Part shown: positions 35,684-44,742 of the stretch, one piece after another
Layout of the letters: every line of letters starts with the position of its first letter
Numbering within the stretch: position 1 is the first letter of the stretch
Source of the DNA: Xylophilus ampelinus
Lineage (GTDB): Bacteria > Pseudomonadota > Gammaproteobacteria > Burkholderiales > Burkholderiaceae_C
Direction of reading: 5' to 3'
NCBI RefSeq assembly: GCF_901875635.1
Contig: NZ_CABFMN010000071.1
Location: forward strand, 1 to 64,000
DNA length: 64,000 nucleotides
Made by a program: the position numbers and the translations under genes
Notes under the pieces: model-generated
Told to the model about the DNA's origin: nothing
The model's database searches: none
What the model saw: the letters and a program-made list of their open reading frames with translations, nothing else

Positions 35684-36538
35684 ATGCGCATGAAAATCTC
35701 CATTGTCCTCCCTGCCAAAAACGAATCCGCAGCCGTGGGGCAGACTGTGGAGGGCATCGCGGCGATCCATCCGGGGGTCGAAGTGATAGTGGTCAACGAT
35801 GGCTCTGCTGACGCTACTGCATCGGTGTCTGAGCAGGCCGGAGCCAAAGTCATCAGCCACCCTTATTCCAAAGGCAACGGCGCCGCGATCAAAACAGGGG
35901 CGCGCGCTGCGACCGGGGACGTGATCGTGTTCATGGATGCCGACGGCCAGCACGACCCGGCCGACATTTCCCGGCTGCTAGACAACTTGGCGCAAGGCCA
36001 CGACATGGTGGTGGGCGCACGGCAAAGGGGCTCGCAGGCCAGCGTGGGGCGCAGCTTTGCCAATCGGCTGTACAACCGCCTCGCAAGTTGGATGACCGGC
36101 CACAACGTGGAAGATTTGACTTCGGGCTTCCGCGCCGTACGGGCCGACAAGTTCCGCGAGTTCCTCTACCTGCTGCCGAACGGCTTTTCGTACCCTACCA
36201 CCAGCACGATGGCATTCTTCCGCGCCGGGTATTCGGTGGCCTATGTGCCCATCCATGCAGCGAAGCGCATTGGTAAAAGCCATATCCGACTGCTGCGCGA
36301 CGGCGCACGCTTTTTTCTCATCATCTTCAAGATCGGCACACTGTTTTCGCCATTGAAGATTTTTGCGCCAGTGGCCCTCGGCCTGTTCATGCTCGCAACG
36401 GGCTGGTACGGCTGGACTTGGTGGCACGAGGCTCGATTTACGAACATGAGCGCGCTCCTATACACCGGGAGTGTAATGGTATTTTTACTCGGATTAATCT
36501 CTGAGCAGATCACCGCGCTAATGTATCAAGCAAAATAG
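35684..36538 (+). CDS. GT2 glycosyltransferase, polyprenyl-phosphate sugar synthase type
   Basis: 284 residues from ATG 35684; GTG 35636 (overlapping the previous stop as GTGA), ATG 35648 and ATG 35690 are alternatives. GT-A domain: KISIVLPAKNESAAVG, VIVVNDGSADAT, KGNGAAIKTGARAATGD, DxD in VFMDADGQHDPADI. Two C-terminal transmembrane helices (PLKIFAPVALGLFMLATGWY and LLYTGSVMVFLLGLISEQIT) as in dolichol- or undecaprenyl-phosphate mannose/glucose synthases. Such enzymes make the lipid-phosphate sugar used by GT-C enzymes, so it probably supplies the preceding TMTC-like protein. Confidence 0.88.
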   Translation: MRMKISIVLPAKNESAAVGQTVEGIAAIHPGVEVIVVNDGSADATASVSEQAGAKVISHPYSKGNGAAIKTGARAATGDVIVFMDADGQHDPADISRLLDNLAQGHDMVVGARQRGSQASVGRSFANRLYNRLASWMTGHNVEDLTSGFRAVRADKFREFLYLLPNGFSYPTTSTMAFFRAGYSVAYVPIHAAKRIGKSHIRLLRDGARFFLIIFKIGTLFSPLKIFAPVALGLFMLATGWYGWTWWHEARFTNMSALLYTGSVMVFLLGLISEQITALMYQAK

Positions 36539-36587
36539 TAGCCAAAAATGCATTTAACCCCTTTTTTGCGGCCGTGGGTGCGCGCCA

Positions 36588-37817
36588 GTGACTAACGCTC
36601 GCCTCGGCGGCTTAGGGCGCAAAGGGCTGATTCTCCTTGCCTGGATGCTCATACGCGCGGCCCTGCAAGCCGCCGTTATTCTTTTATTGGCTAACTGCCT
36701 CGGTACAAGCACTTACGGAAAATTCGTCTCGGCGATTGCCGTATATTCATTTTTTGTTCCGTTCGTCGGACTCGGACTATCACACGTCGTCATGCGTAAC
36801 GGCGCCCGCGACCCCACGCATAGTGCGTACTATCTGAGCTATGCGCTGAAATGGTGGAGATATTCACTGCTGCCGTGCAGCATCGCCGCGCTCGGCACTG
36901 CGCTCTGGACAGTACCGCACGCGGGGTCTGCTATGACGTTGGGCTTGTTAGCTGCAGCCGAGCTCAGTGCAGGGTCCCTCGCAGAATTGGCAACTCGACA
37001 CTACCAATCGCAGCAACGCGTCCATGTCTACGGAACCATCGGCGTAGCGTTGCCAGCTGCTCGCTTGTTAGCCCTAGGCGCAACCACTCATCTGGCCGGT
37101 AGGACGGACCTCGTATTGGTCGCTTGGTCTTACTCAGGTGCCAGCATCATTTTCGCTTGTGCAGTACTGCCACTGCTGACGCGCCGGCAGGCCTTCGCTT
37201 TTGAATCAGGTTCTGAAAAGATGAGTTCAAAAAGCGGTTTGCCTTTTAGCTTTGCAGTCCTAAGCACAAAGTTGCAGAATGAGTTCAATAAACCGGTCCT
37301 CGCGCAGAGCAGCTTTGTTAGCGTTGGGGCGTTCAACATTGCGCAACGTCTGGTGGAACTAGCGTCATTACCGCTAACCGCGCTTCAGGAGGCCCTTTGG
37401 CCCAGATTGCACTCGATAGAAAACGCATCCGCGCAGTTGATTCGCTCAGGCGCAGCATTGTTGATATGCGCGCTACTTTTAGGAATCTGCACTTGGACGA
37501 TTGCACCCTCCCTTCCAAACATCTTGGGAAGCCAGTTCGATGAAGCAGTTCCAATTCTCCAAATGTTGGCTTGGCTGCCTGTTTTTCAGACAGTGCGCGC
37601 TCTTTTTAACTTTCGAGCTATCCACGCTGGCCTGACCGGACAATTTGCATGGATATACGGGACAGGCAGTGCCTGTGGCGTTGCTAGTGTTGCAATACTA
37701 GTACCACCATACGGAACAACCGGCGCAGTGATCTCAAGCTATATAGGCGAGGCCGCAGTAATATTTTTCTTTTATGCGGGCTCAAAGCTCCGTAAAATTG
37801 CACGTCCACAGCGGTAA
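36588..37817 (+). CDS. Polysaccharide flippase, Wzx/MATE-like
   Basis: 409 residues with about 12 predicted membrane segments; GTG start at 36588. N-terminal GRKGLILLAWMLIRAALQAA and LGTSTYGKFVSAIAVYSFF are typical of the Wzx/PST oligosaccharide-flippase family, which moves lipid-linked oligosaccharides across the inner membrane. The presence of a flippase indicates that an oligosaccharide, not only a monosaccharide, is built by the locus. Codon use is clearly AT-richer than in flanking genes, suggesting acquisition. No Wzy polymerase is recognised nearby. Confidence 0.8.
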   Translation: MTNARLGGLGRKGLILLAWMLIRAALQAAVILLLANCLGTSTYGKFVSAIAVYSFFVPFVGLGLSHVVMRNGARDPTHSAYYLSYALKWWRYSLLPCSIAALGTALWTVPHAGSAMTLGLLAAAELSAGSLAELATRHYQSQQRVHVYGTIGVALPAARLLALGATTHLAGRTDLVLVAWSYSGASIIFACAVLPLLTRRQAFAFESGSEKMSSKSGLPFSFAVLSTKLQNEFNKPVLAQSSFVSVGAFNIAQRLVELASLPLTALQEALWPRLHSIENASAQLIRSGAALLICALLLGICTWTIAPSLPNILGSQFDEAVPILQMLAWLPVFQTVRALFNFRAIHAGLTGQFAWIYGTGSACGVASVAILVPPYGTTGAVISSYIGEAAVIFFFYAGSKLRKIARPQR

Positions 37818-37862
37818 GCACATCCAATGCACGCTTCGTCTAGGCTTTGATCGCATTTGCAA

Positions 37863-38960
37863 ATGAGACCAATCTTGATTGTCGGTGCAGGCTTTGCCGG
37901 TAGTGTCACTGCTCGATACTTGGCGGACGCTGGCAAGGTGGTGCACGTGATAGATAAAAGAAATCATCTAGCAGGAAATGCTTACGACGAATTAGACAAT
38001 CACGGGGTGCTGATTCATCGTTACGGACCGCACATCTTTCATACGAACAGCTCAAGTATTTTCGAATGGCTTTCTCGCTTCAGTGCTTGGCGCAAATACG
38101 AACACCGCGTCTTGAGCATGATTGAGGGGCGCCTATACCCTTTCCCGATTAATCGCACGACCTTGAATGGACTATATGGAATCAACCTGAGCGAGACGGA
38201 AGCAGCGGAATTTTATGAGAAAGTGCGCGAACCTCGGGATATCATCGCGACCAGTGAAGATTTGGTGCTGAATTCAGTTGGCAGAGACTTGTACGAAAAG
38301 TTTTTTTTAAATTACACGAGGAAGCAATGGGGTCTTGAACCCGCACAATTGAAAGCCGGCGTGGCCGCGCGCATCCCAGTTAGAACTAACGAAGATGATC
38401 GTTATTTCACAGATAAATTTCAGGGTATGCCGCTAGAAGGCTACTCAAAGATGTTTAGGCGCATGCTTGATCACCGAAACATCGAGATCAGTTTGGGACT
38501 AGACCTCAATGAGGTAAAGGACCGCGCATCTTACAGTCATATGGTTTACACAGGCCGTATTGACGAATATTTTTCCTTTAGATACGGCCGTCTTCCCTAT
38601 CGATCACTCCACTTTGAACATGAGCATCTGCCGGGCAAGCCGATTTATCAAGAAGTGGGCACGGTGAATTACCCCAATGACCAACAATTTACCCGCATTA
38701 CGGAATTCAAGCATTTGACCGGGCAAAACCACTCGGGCACTTCAATTGTACGTGAGTACCCTTGCGCAGAAGGAGATCCATATTATCCGATTCCTACAAC
38801 GCAAAATGAGGCAACGTATCAAAAATATAAAATTCTTGCGGAACTTGAAGCCAATCACGTGACTTTCGTTGGTCGACTTGCACAATACCGATATTACAAC
38901 ATGGATCAAGTAGCCGCAGCGGCCTTATCTGCTGCTGCCAAATTAGCGCAGCAGCTTTGA
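37863..38960 (+). CDS. glf: UDP-galactopyranose mutase
   Basis: 365 residues. FAD enzyme that converts UDP-Galp to UDP-Galf. The N-terminal dinucleotide fold ILIVGAGFAGSVTARYLADA, then HLAGNAYDE, RYGPHIFHTNSSSIFEWLS, FPINRTTLNGLYG, NYTRKQWGLEPAQL, and the C-terminal FVGRLAQYRYYNMDQ are signature stretches. The start at ATG 37863 gives MRPILIVGAG. A T8 run at 38301-38308 encodes Phe-Phe-Leu around residue 148 and could slip. The 3' end overlaps the convergent GT4 gene by 18 bp. Galactofuranose is therefore a likely component of the glycan. Confidence 0.96.
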   Translation: MRPILIVGAGFAGSVTARYLADAGKVVHVIDKRNHLAGNAYDELDNHGVLIHRYGPHIFHTNSSSIFEWLSRFSAWRKYEHRVLSMIEGRLYPFPINRTTLNGLYGINLSETEAAEFYEKVREPRDIIATSEDLVLNSVGRDLYEKFFLNYTRKQWGLEPAQLKAGVAARIPVRTNEDDRYFTDKFQGMPLEGYSKMFRRMLDHRNIEISLGLDLNEVKDRASYSHMVYTGRIDEYFSFRYGRLPYRSLHFEHEHLPGKPIYQEVGTVNYPNDQQFTRITEFKHLTGQNHSGTSIVREYPCAEGDPYYPIPTTQNEATYQKYKILAELEANHVTFVGRLAQYRYYNMDQVAAAALSAAAKLAQQL

Positions 38961-40112
38961 CAACACCTCATCCATTCGTGCGGCCGCGAGTTCCCATGTA
39001 TGGTTCTTGGCCTGTTCCATTCCTTGAACGCCAAGCTTTCTGCGTAGTGCTGCATTATTTGCCAGGCTGATCATCGCATTGCAGAGTGCGACAGGGTCAC
39101 GAGGCGGAACAATCAATGCGGTTTCACCGTGGCGCGCAAACTCTTCGGTTCCCGGCCTCGTCGTAATCACGGCAAGGCCCGCCGCCATAGCTTCGAGGGG
39201 AAACAATGGAAAGCTCTCGTACCACGATGCACTTAAAAGAACCTCGGCCTTGCTGTACGCGCTCGCAAGCTGATTTGAATTTAAGAATCCAAGCGATCGA
39301 AACGGCGCTATCGTGTTCTGAGGCGACATGGAGCAGTCACCATAGACAGACCAATCTATGCTCACACCTTGCTGTCGAGCTAGCCGTACGCCTTCTGCCA
39401 TATCATCAAAGCCCTTCCATCTTGCAGCTCTTCCACCGTAGCTGATAACGCGAAGTGGTGGGTCCGTCAGCTCAGGCGGCGCCCCAGCAAACATTGAGTC
39501 TTCGATCGCGTTACCGGCGATAGCCTCTACCTTCCGACCACACTCTGTATCGATTATTTCAGCGAGCCACAGTGAATTAGCTATAATTTTTAGCGGCAAA
39601 GAATAGCTTGCCCTCGCTGCAGCCTCCGCGTGCGCAGCTTCATCGAATTCATTGCAAAAGAAAGGCTCAAAGTGCTGCGCATAGTATGCGCGTACACCGC
39701 TTCCATATAGATGCACAGGAAGCGCTGTCTCGAAAGAAGTTGCCACCGTGATATCGGCCTTCGGTAGCAATACACGTGCTCGTTCACTCATCGCTGCGCA
39801 ACGAAACGAAAACGGCAAGACGCGCGGTTCAACGCTAGCAAAAGCGCTGCTCAGCGCGTGCAATACTGACTCCAGCTTACGGTCAGAGTTTATCCCTCGT
39901 GCGAGTTCCGACGCTACTTCCCACCTACTTTTCGACTTGAGCCGAAAATCATAGCTACCAAACCAATCCGGGTTTGTCGAAGGGAGGAGAGGAACTACGC
40001 AGACTTCATGCCCTCGTTCGGCCAAGCCCTGCGCGTGTTTGAGTACACTGTAAATTCCGCCAGTGAATTTACTTTTTTTTAATTTAGGAACAACCCAGCA
40101 GATTTTGGGCAT
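38943..40112 (-). CDS. GT4 family glycosyltransferase
   Basis: 389 residues. N-terminal PKICWVVPKLKKSKFTGGIY begins the donor-independent GT-B domain; the C-terminal domain has RVISYGGRAARWKGFDDMAE and the GT4 signature SASWYESFPLFPLEAMAAGLAVITTRPG with the EX7E pattern. Cytoplasmic, nucleotide-sugar dependent; sugar unknown. An A8 run in codons ~11-14 (40073-40080) is a possible slippage site. Last gene of the minus-strand glycosyltransferase run; overlaps glf 3' to 3'. AT-rich compared with the genome. Confidence 0.88.
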   Translation of the reverse strand: MPKICWVVPKLKKSKFTGGIYSVLKHAQGLAERGHEVCVVPLLPSTNPDWFGSYDFRLKSKSRWEVASELARGINSDRKLESVLHALSSAFASVEPRVLPFSFRCAAMSERARVLLPKADITVATSFETALPVHLYGSGVRAYYAQHFEPFFCNEFDEAAHAEAAARASYSLPLKIIANSLWLAEIIDTECGRKVEAIAGNAIEDSMFAGAPPELTDPPLRVISYGGRAARWKGFDDMAEGVRLARQQGVSIDWSVYGDCSMSPQNTIAPFRSLGFLNSNQLASAYSKAEVLLSASWYESFPLFPLEAMAAGLAVITTRPGTEEFARHGETALIVPPRDPVALCNAMISLANNAALRRKLGVQGMEQAKNHTWELAAARMDEVLSKLLR

Positions 40113-40126
40113 AATGCAACTTAAAG

Positions 40127-40969
40127 CTAAAGTGGCTTCCGGCTAAAAAAGCATCGCGCAAATGAATATACCGGTGTAAGCGATCGATATCGAATTGTGC
40201 GGAGTAGCGCTCTAGCTAGAAGGGTTGGGAAACGGGTGGCCAGAAGCAGTTTCTGAATGTAGGCGGCGTTCGCGAGCTTGCGGGCAAGAAGGGTATGGGA
40301 TTCGATCAAAAACCGCTCATATGCGGCGCTGGATTGGCGAGTACTCGCTGAGCCAATATGTTCAACCCAAGTATCGTCAAGCAAGACGAGGTCGCCGCCC
40401 TCACGGCGCATTCGCCATGAGAGTTCAACATCCTCCCCATACATAAAAAAATCTTCATCAAACAGCGGCTGTGCGTTGTTTTCACGAACAACCAGCAAAC
40501 AGCAACCACTCAAATATGGGAAGGACCCGAAGAACGGACGTAACGTCACAAGTGCGAACCAGCGCTGGTAATAGAGCCATCCCTGCTCTTGGCCCTCTTG
40601 CGCGATACGCGGCGCGACCAATGTGGGACGCGTTGCGCTAGCCCATCGGGCATTCATCAACGTCGACCGTAGGCCGGGTCGCACCCTAGCGTCGTTATTG
40701 AGAAGCAGCACCGGTCCCTCGTATCCTTGCTCTCCAAGTGCGGCAAGCGCGGCATTCATGCCGCGGGCGAATCCGATATTTGCCTGGCTTCTTACCCAGT
40801 TCACACGAGTTTCACCGCTGAAGACCTGTTGCAGGAGTTTGAGGCTCGTACCTTGATCGTCGGAGTTATCCCATACCAGCACAGGAGCCCATCCATCGAT
40901 TAGCAAACTCTCAATACATCCTTGGGTCAGTTTAGGCTTGTTGAAATGAATGATGGCAGCAGCCGTCAT
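40127..40969 (-). CDS. GT2 family glycosyltransferase (rhamnosyltransferase-like)
   Basis: 280 residues from ATG 40969, whose ATG overlaps the TGA of the upstream GT4 gene (ATGA), indicating translational coupling; an in-frame ATG at 40990 lies inside that gene. GT-A fold: AAIIHFNKPKLTQGCIESLL, VLVWDNSDDQGTS, ANIGFARGMNAALA, DxD-like LLLNNDARVRPG, and EDFFMYGEDVELSWRMRREG, the last typical of rhamnosyl-type GT2 enzymes. Acceptor and donor unknown. Confidence 0.88.
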   Translation of the reverse strand: MTAAAIIHFNKPKLTQGCIESLLIDGWAPVLVWDNSDDQGTSLKLLQQVFSGETRVNWVRSQANIGFARGMNAALAALGEQGYEGPVLLLNNDARVRPGLRSTLMNARWASATRPTLVAPRIAQEGQEQGWLYYQRWFALVTLRPFFGSFPYLSGCCLLVVRENNAQPLFDEDFFMYGEDVELSWRMRREGGDLVLLDDTWVEHIGSASTRQSSAAYERFLIESHTLLARKLANAAYIQKLLLATRFPTLLARALLRTIRYRSLTPVYSFARCFFSRKPL

Positions 40970-41982
40970 TTGGCAGTTCCGAAGCGGCATATTGCTTTTG
41001 CGTATGCGGCAAGATATCCAGTGATCATCGCAGCCTCCGAAAAGCGCGCGGCAACGCTCGCTGTTGCCTGGCGCGACAGCGCGGCGCGAAGGGGCTCGTT
41101 CGCAGCTAGTTTCCGGAGCGCCAACACAAATGCCATAGGACTCTCTCGCTCACACAGAAGCCCGGTTTCGCCGTCTGATATGGCCTCTTCCAATGAGGAT
41201 CCCCGCATAGCTATCACTGGCAGACCACAAGCCATAGCTTCTATCGCGACAAGCGGATGTCCTTCGCTGCGAGATGGGAGCAGCAATACGTCCGCGTCCT
41301 GCATAGCCGCGACGACCGCCGCATCACCCAACAACCGGCCAATGTTGCGAGCGTTAGCTGGCATCGGGGCGTTGACGTTCAATTTTTGCCGCCCGGTATA
41401 GCGAAGCTCAAACTCCTCACCTAGATCTCGGAAAATGCCGGGAAGCAAATCTATCCCCTTACGCTTCGTCCAACTGCCGACATATAGAACTCTAAACGTG
41501 TCGCGCGATGGCTGTGCAATTGGAGATGGGCAGAAGATCGAAGTATCGACGCCGTTGTAAATTATCTCCATTGGTACATCTAAGAGCACCTCCATGCTAC
41601 TTTTGGCGACGAACTCACTGACCGCGACTACGACGTCAGCCCGGCCAAGCATTCGACGCTCATTAGGAGCAATCCATGACCGATGGTAGGCAGCGCGTAC
41701 TACGCCTTTGTACGCACGCGCCTCTGGGTGATGCACCGCGTGATGAACTGTAGCCACGATAGGCGCCTGTCGCGGCAGGAATCGCTTGGGCAGCCACGAG
41801 TTCACATGTACAACGTTTGCCCAATCTGGAGGTCGAGGAATAGCCACTGTCCAAGGCGCATACTCTGCACGCAGAGGTAGCCAATGAATTTCAGCGCGAA
41901 TACCGCGCTGCCTAAGACCCTTGACGAGGCGCTCGGTAAAAACGTCGGTGCCAGTCCGCGTGCGAACCGTCGGGAACCACAC
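40966..41982 (-). CDS. GT4 family glycosyltransferase
   Basis: 338 residues from GTG 41982, giving MWFPTVRTRTGTDVFTERLV; 13 bp after the preceding gene's stop. GT-B fold with VVHVNSWLPKRFLPRQAPIV and HHAVHHPEARAYKG in the acceptor half, IIYNGVDTSIF, VLYVGSWTKRKGIDLLPGIF, and LLLPSRSEGHPLVAIEAMAC with the GT4 EX7E motif. Part of a tightly packed minus-strand glycosyltransferase operon. Sugar specificity not readable. Confidence 0.9.
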   Translation of the reverse strand: MWFPTVRTRTGTDVFTERLVKGLRQRGIRAEIHWLPLRAEYAPWTVAIPRPPDWANVVHVNSWLPKRFLPRQAPIVATVHHAVHHPEARAYKGVVRAAYHRSWIAPNERRMLGRADVVVAVSEFVAKSSMEVLLDVPMEIIYNGVDTSIFCPSPIAQPSRDTFRVLYVGSWTKRKGIDLLPGIFRDLGEEFELRYTGRQKLNVNAPMPANARNIGRLLGDAAVVAAMQDADVLLLPSRSEGHPLVAIEAMACGLPVIAMRGSSLEEAISDGETGLLCERESPMAFVLALRKLAANEPLRAALSRQATASVAARFSEAAMITGYLAAYAKAICRFGTAK

Positions 41983-41995
41983 GGCGGGAGGTACA

Positions 41996-43174
41996 CTAGG
42001 TTTGATGCTCCACCTCCAACACGTGAGAGAGTTGTCGGCCTATCTCCGGCCATGCGAATCTCATCGCAAAAACTTGGCAGCTGTGCGCCCAAACGGTCGG
42101 GCCCTCGGCTATTAGCCTTGTTATCGCACGGGCCAGACCTGCGTAGTCGCCAGACGCAACAAGGAGGCCCGACTGCTCCGGCGATACCGCGTCAATGACG
42201 CCGCCCGTAGCAAAGGCGGCCGTCGGCACACCATGGGCGGCCGCTTCGACTGCCACCATGCCGAATCCTTCTGGATCCCCAGCGATCTCGCGGACCGGAA
42301 ACACATGAACCGCCGCACATTCATAGGCACAAGCTAACTCTTCTCGATCTGTGATGACCCCTAAAAATCGCAGATGCTCCCCGACGCCAACGGCGTCTGC
42401 TGCCCGTTGAATGCTCTCGCAAGACTGCGCGGTCGCGTGTAAGGCATTCAAAGGAGCCTCGCCGACGATGACAAGAAGAGTATTGGGTACAGCGCGCACG
42501 ACCTCTGGAAGCGTCTCTATCACGAATTCACGCAGTCCTTTACGCGTCGTCAACCGCCCGACCGATATGAGGATGTGGGCATCGTCCAATCCGTGGCGAG
42601 CGCGAAACGACCGTAAATTACGTGCCGCTTGAGCTGCCAGAGGCAGTCCAACCCCGGGATGCACGATTCGTATCTTGTTATTAGCTACCCCAAGTCTACG
42701 CGCCAACTCCGCAGTTGCTGCACTATTAACAACAACGACATCCATACTGCGAATCAACGGATTCCAGATTGCGCGATAGACGGAATGTTTGACCGCAGCG
42801 TCTAGGCCGTGTAGGTACACGCACGATCTCGCACCAGTGAATCGCGATGCTAAAAACGCGGCAGGCGCTGTGAGGCCGCTGCCTGCAAAGATAATGTCCG
42901 GCTTAAACAGCCAAGCCTGAGCGCAGACCCTCCAAGCCGAAGCCAAAACAAAGCGCCACAAGGGCCGGAAAGCTACTTCGTAGATATCAACGGCATCTGG
43001 CCGCAGCGCCGCACTGCCTTCCGGCCCTACGACGCGCACGCAAGCGTCCCGCGAAAGTTCATCTGCAATGTGCCAGTTCAACCGCTCCATACCACCTACA
43101 AGTGGCGGTAGATTTCGCGTGACGATCAATATCCTCCGACATGCCGCAGCAGGTGCTTTATGCGTTGACGACAT
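41996..43174 (-). CDS. GT4 family glycosyltransferase
   Basis: 392 residues from ATG 43174 ([20 protein letters not shown]), overlapping the end of the UDP-sugar dehydrogenase gene by 17 bp. GT-B fold: [20 protein letters not shown] (glycine-rich loop), [44 protein letters not shown], and [20 protein letters not shown] with the EX7E catalytic pattern. Belongs to the PimB/WcaL-like GT4 group. Donor unknown. Confidence 0.9.
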   Translation of the reverse strand: MSSTHKAPAAACRRILIVTRNLPPLVGGMERLNWHIADELSRDACVRVVGPEGSAALRPDAVDIYEVAFRPLWRFVLASAWRVCAQAWLFKPDIIFAGSGLTAPAAFLASRFTGARSCVYLHGLDAAVKHSVYRAIWNPLIRSMDVVVVNSAATAELARRLGVANNKIRIVHPGVGLPLAAQAARNLRSFRARHGLDDAHILISVGRLTTRKGLREFVIETLPEVVRAVPNTLLVIVGEAPLNALHATAQSCESIQRAADAVGVGEHLRFLGVITDREELACAYECAAVHVFPVREIAGDPEGFGMVAVEAAAHGVPTAAFATGGVIDAVSPEQSGLLVASGDYAGLARAITRLIAEGPTVWAHSCQVFAMRFAWPEIGRQLSHVLEVEHQT

Positions 43175-44507
43175 GCACTGCGCCCTGCAACCGGCCGCGC
43201 GTATCCACAATAAGAGCGGCATGCGCACGCAACATTGCGTAATCGAAGGCGTCGTGATCTGTCGCCAGCACTACGCAGTCGTAGATATCAAACGCGGTAG
43301 GCGTTAACGGCACAGACCGCAGGTCGAAATAGTAATCCCGCTTGCGCGGAAACACCGGCACATGCGGGTCGCTGTAGTCGATGTGGGCGCCCTGCGCGTG
43401 TAGCAGGTCCATGATTTCCACCGCGGGTGATTCACGCGTGTCGTCGATGTTCTTCTTGTAGGCCAGCCCCAGCACGAGGATGCGGCTGCCCTTGACGGCC
43501 TTGCCCCGGCTGTTGAGCGCGTCCGCCACCTTGCTCACCACCCACTGCGGCATGTAGTGGTTGATCTCTCCAGCCAGCTCAATGAAGCGGGTGTTGACGC
43601 CGTACTCGCGTGCCTTCCAAGTCAGATAGAAGGGGTCGATCGGAATGCAGTGCCCCCCCAGGCCCGGCCCCGGCTTGTACGGTACGAAGCCAAACGGCTT
43701 GGTGGCTGCAGCATCGATCACCTCGTGGATGTTGATGCCCATCTTGTCGGCCACGATCTTCATCTCGTTGACCAGACCGATGTTGACGGCGCGGTGGATG
43801 TTTTCGAGCAGCTTGGTCATTTCGGCCACCCGTGGCGAACTCACAGGGACCAATGTATCGATCGCGCGGCGATAAAGCGCCAAACCGGCTTTGAGACATG
43901 AAGCTGTCAGCCCACCGACGACTTTCGGAATGTCGCGTGTGCCAAAGTGCGGATTGCCGGGATCTTCACGCTCTGGACTGAACACCAAGGCGCAGTTCTC
44001 GCCTGGAATGAGCGCGCGCGCCTTGAGGCGCGGGGCCAAAACCTCCTCCGTTGTCCCTGGCCAGGTGGTGCTCTCCAAGCTCAATAGCTGACCCTCGCGC
44101 ATATAGGGCAGCATGCCTTCGACCGTGCCGATGATGAAGCTGAGATCGGGCTGACGGTGCCGGTCCAGCGGCGTGGGCACGCAGATGATGAGCGCATCGG
44201 GCTCCACCGTACGGGAGAAATCGCAGGTGGCCTCGAAGCCCTGCCCGCGCGCCCGCTGTATGAGATCTGGCGTCAATCGCTCGATGTAGCTTTCCCCGCC
44301 ATTGAGCTTGTCGACCTTGCCCTGATCGATGTCGAACCCGACCACCTTTAGGCCGACATCGGCGAAACGTAAAGCCAAAGGCAGGCCTACGTAGCCCAAC
44401 CCGTAGATGCCCACCGTCGCATCGCCATGGTCGAGACGGGAAAGGAGTTGCTCAAGGCTGGTCACAGTCGAAGTTACAAATCGTACATTGACCCTTGATG
44501 ATGCCAT
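43158..44507 (-). CDS. UDP-sugar 6-dehydrogenase (WbpA/TviB/WecC-like)
   Basis: 449 residues. NAD-dependent two-step oxidation of a UDP-hexose(amine) C6 to the uronate. NAD-binding [20 protein letters not shown]; central helix; catalytic Cys in [20 protein letters not shown]-terminal UDP-binding domain with [20 protein letters not shown]. The wording is nearest to the UDP-N-acetylglucosamine 6-dehydrogenase (WbpA) branch, but UDP-GalNAc or UDP-ManNAc substrates are possible. First gene of the minus-strand glycan operon and less AT-rich than the genes after it. Downstream WbpB/WbpE-type enzymes are not in the window. Confidence 0.9.
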   Translation of the reverse strand: MASSRVNVRFVTSTVTSLEQLLSRLDHGDATVGIYGLGYVGLPLALRFADVGLKVVGFDIDQGKVDKLNGGESYIERLTPDLIQRARGQGFEATCDFSRTVEPDALIICVPTPLDRHRQPDLSFIIGTVEGMLPYMREGQLLSLESTTWPGTTEEVLAPRLKARALIPGENCALVFSPEREDPGNPHFGTRDIPKVVGGLTASCLKAGLALYRRAIDTLVPVSSPRVAEMTKLLENIHRAVNIGLVNEMKIVADKMGINIHEVIDAAATKPFGFVPYKPGPGLGGHCIPIDPFYLTWKAREYGVNTRFIELAGEINHYMPQWVVSKVADALNSRGKAVKGSRILVLGLAYKKNIDDTRESPAVEIMDLLHAQGAHIDYSDPHVPVFPRKRDYYFDLRSVPLTPTAFDIYDCVVLATDHDAFDYAMLRAHAALIVDTRGRLQGAVHVVNA

Positions 44508-44742
44508 TTGGGCGAGCGCAAGATCGGATTTTCCGTTTCGCTCCGTTGCTCATGCGGCACAGCCGTACTTTGCCGCGCCTTCAATATCGACGCCCAAGGT
44601 TCCTCCGGCCGTCGCACAACGCCGTCAAGCACTCAGCACTCCTTGCCAGACCCGCATAGGCTCGAACATGGTGCGCATAACTCTGGCGCTCCAGTTGCTG
44701 CGCGACTAATGTTGCATTCGTCCTCATCAGCGTCATCGCACC

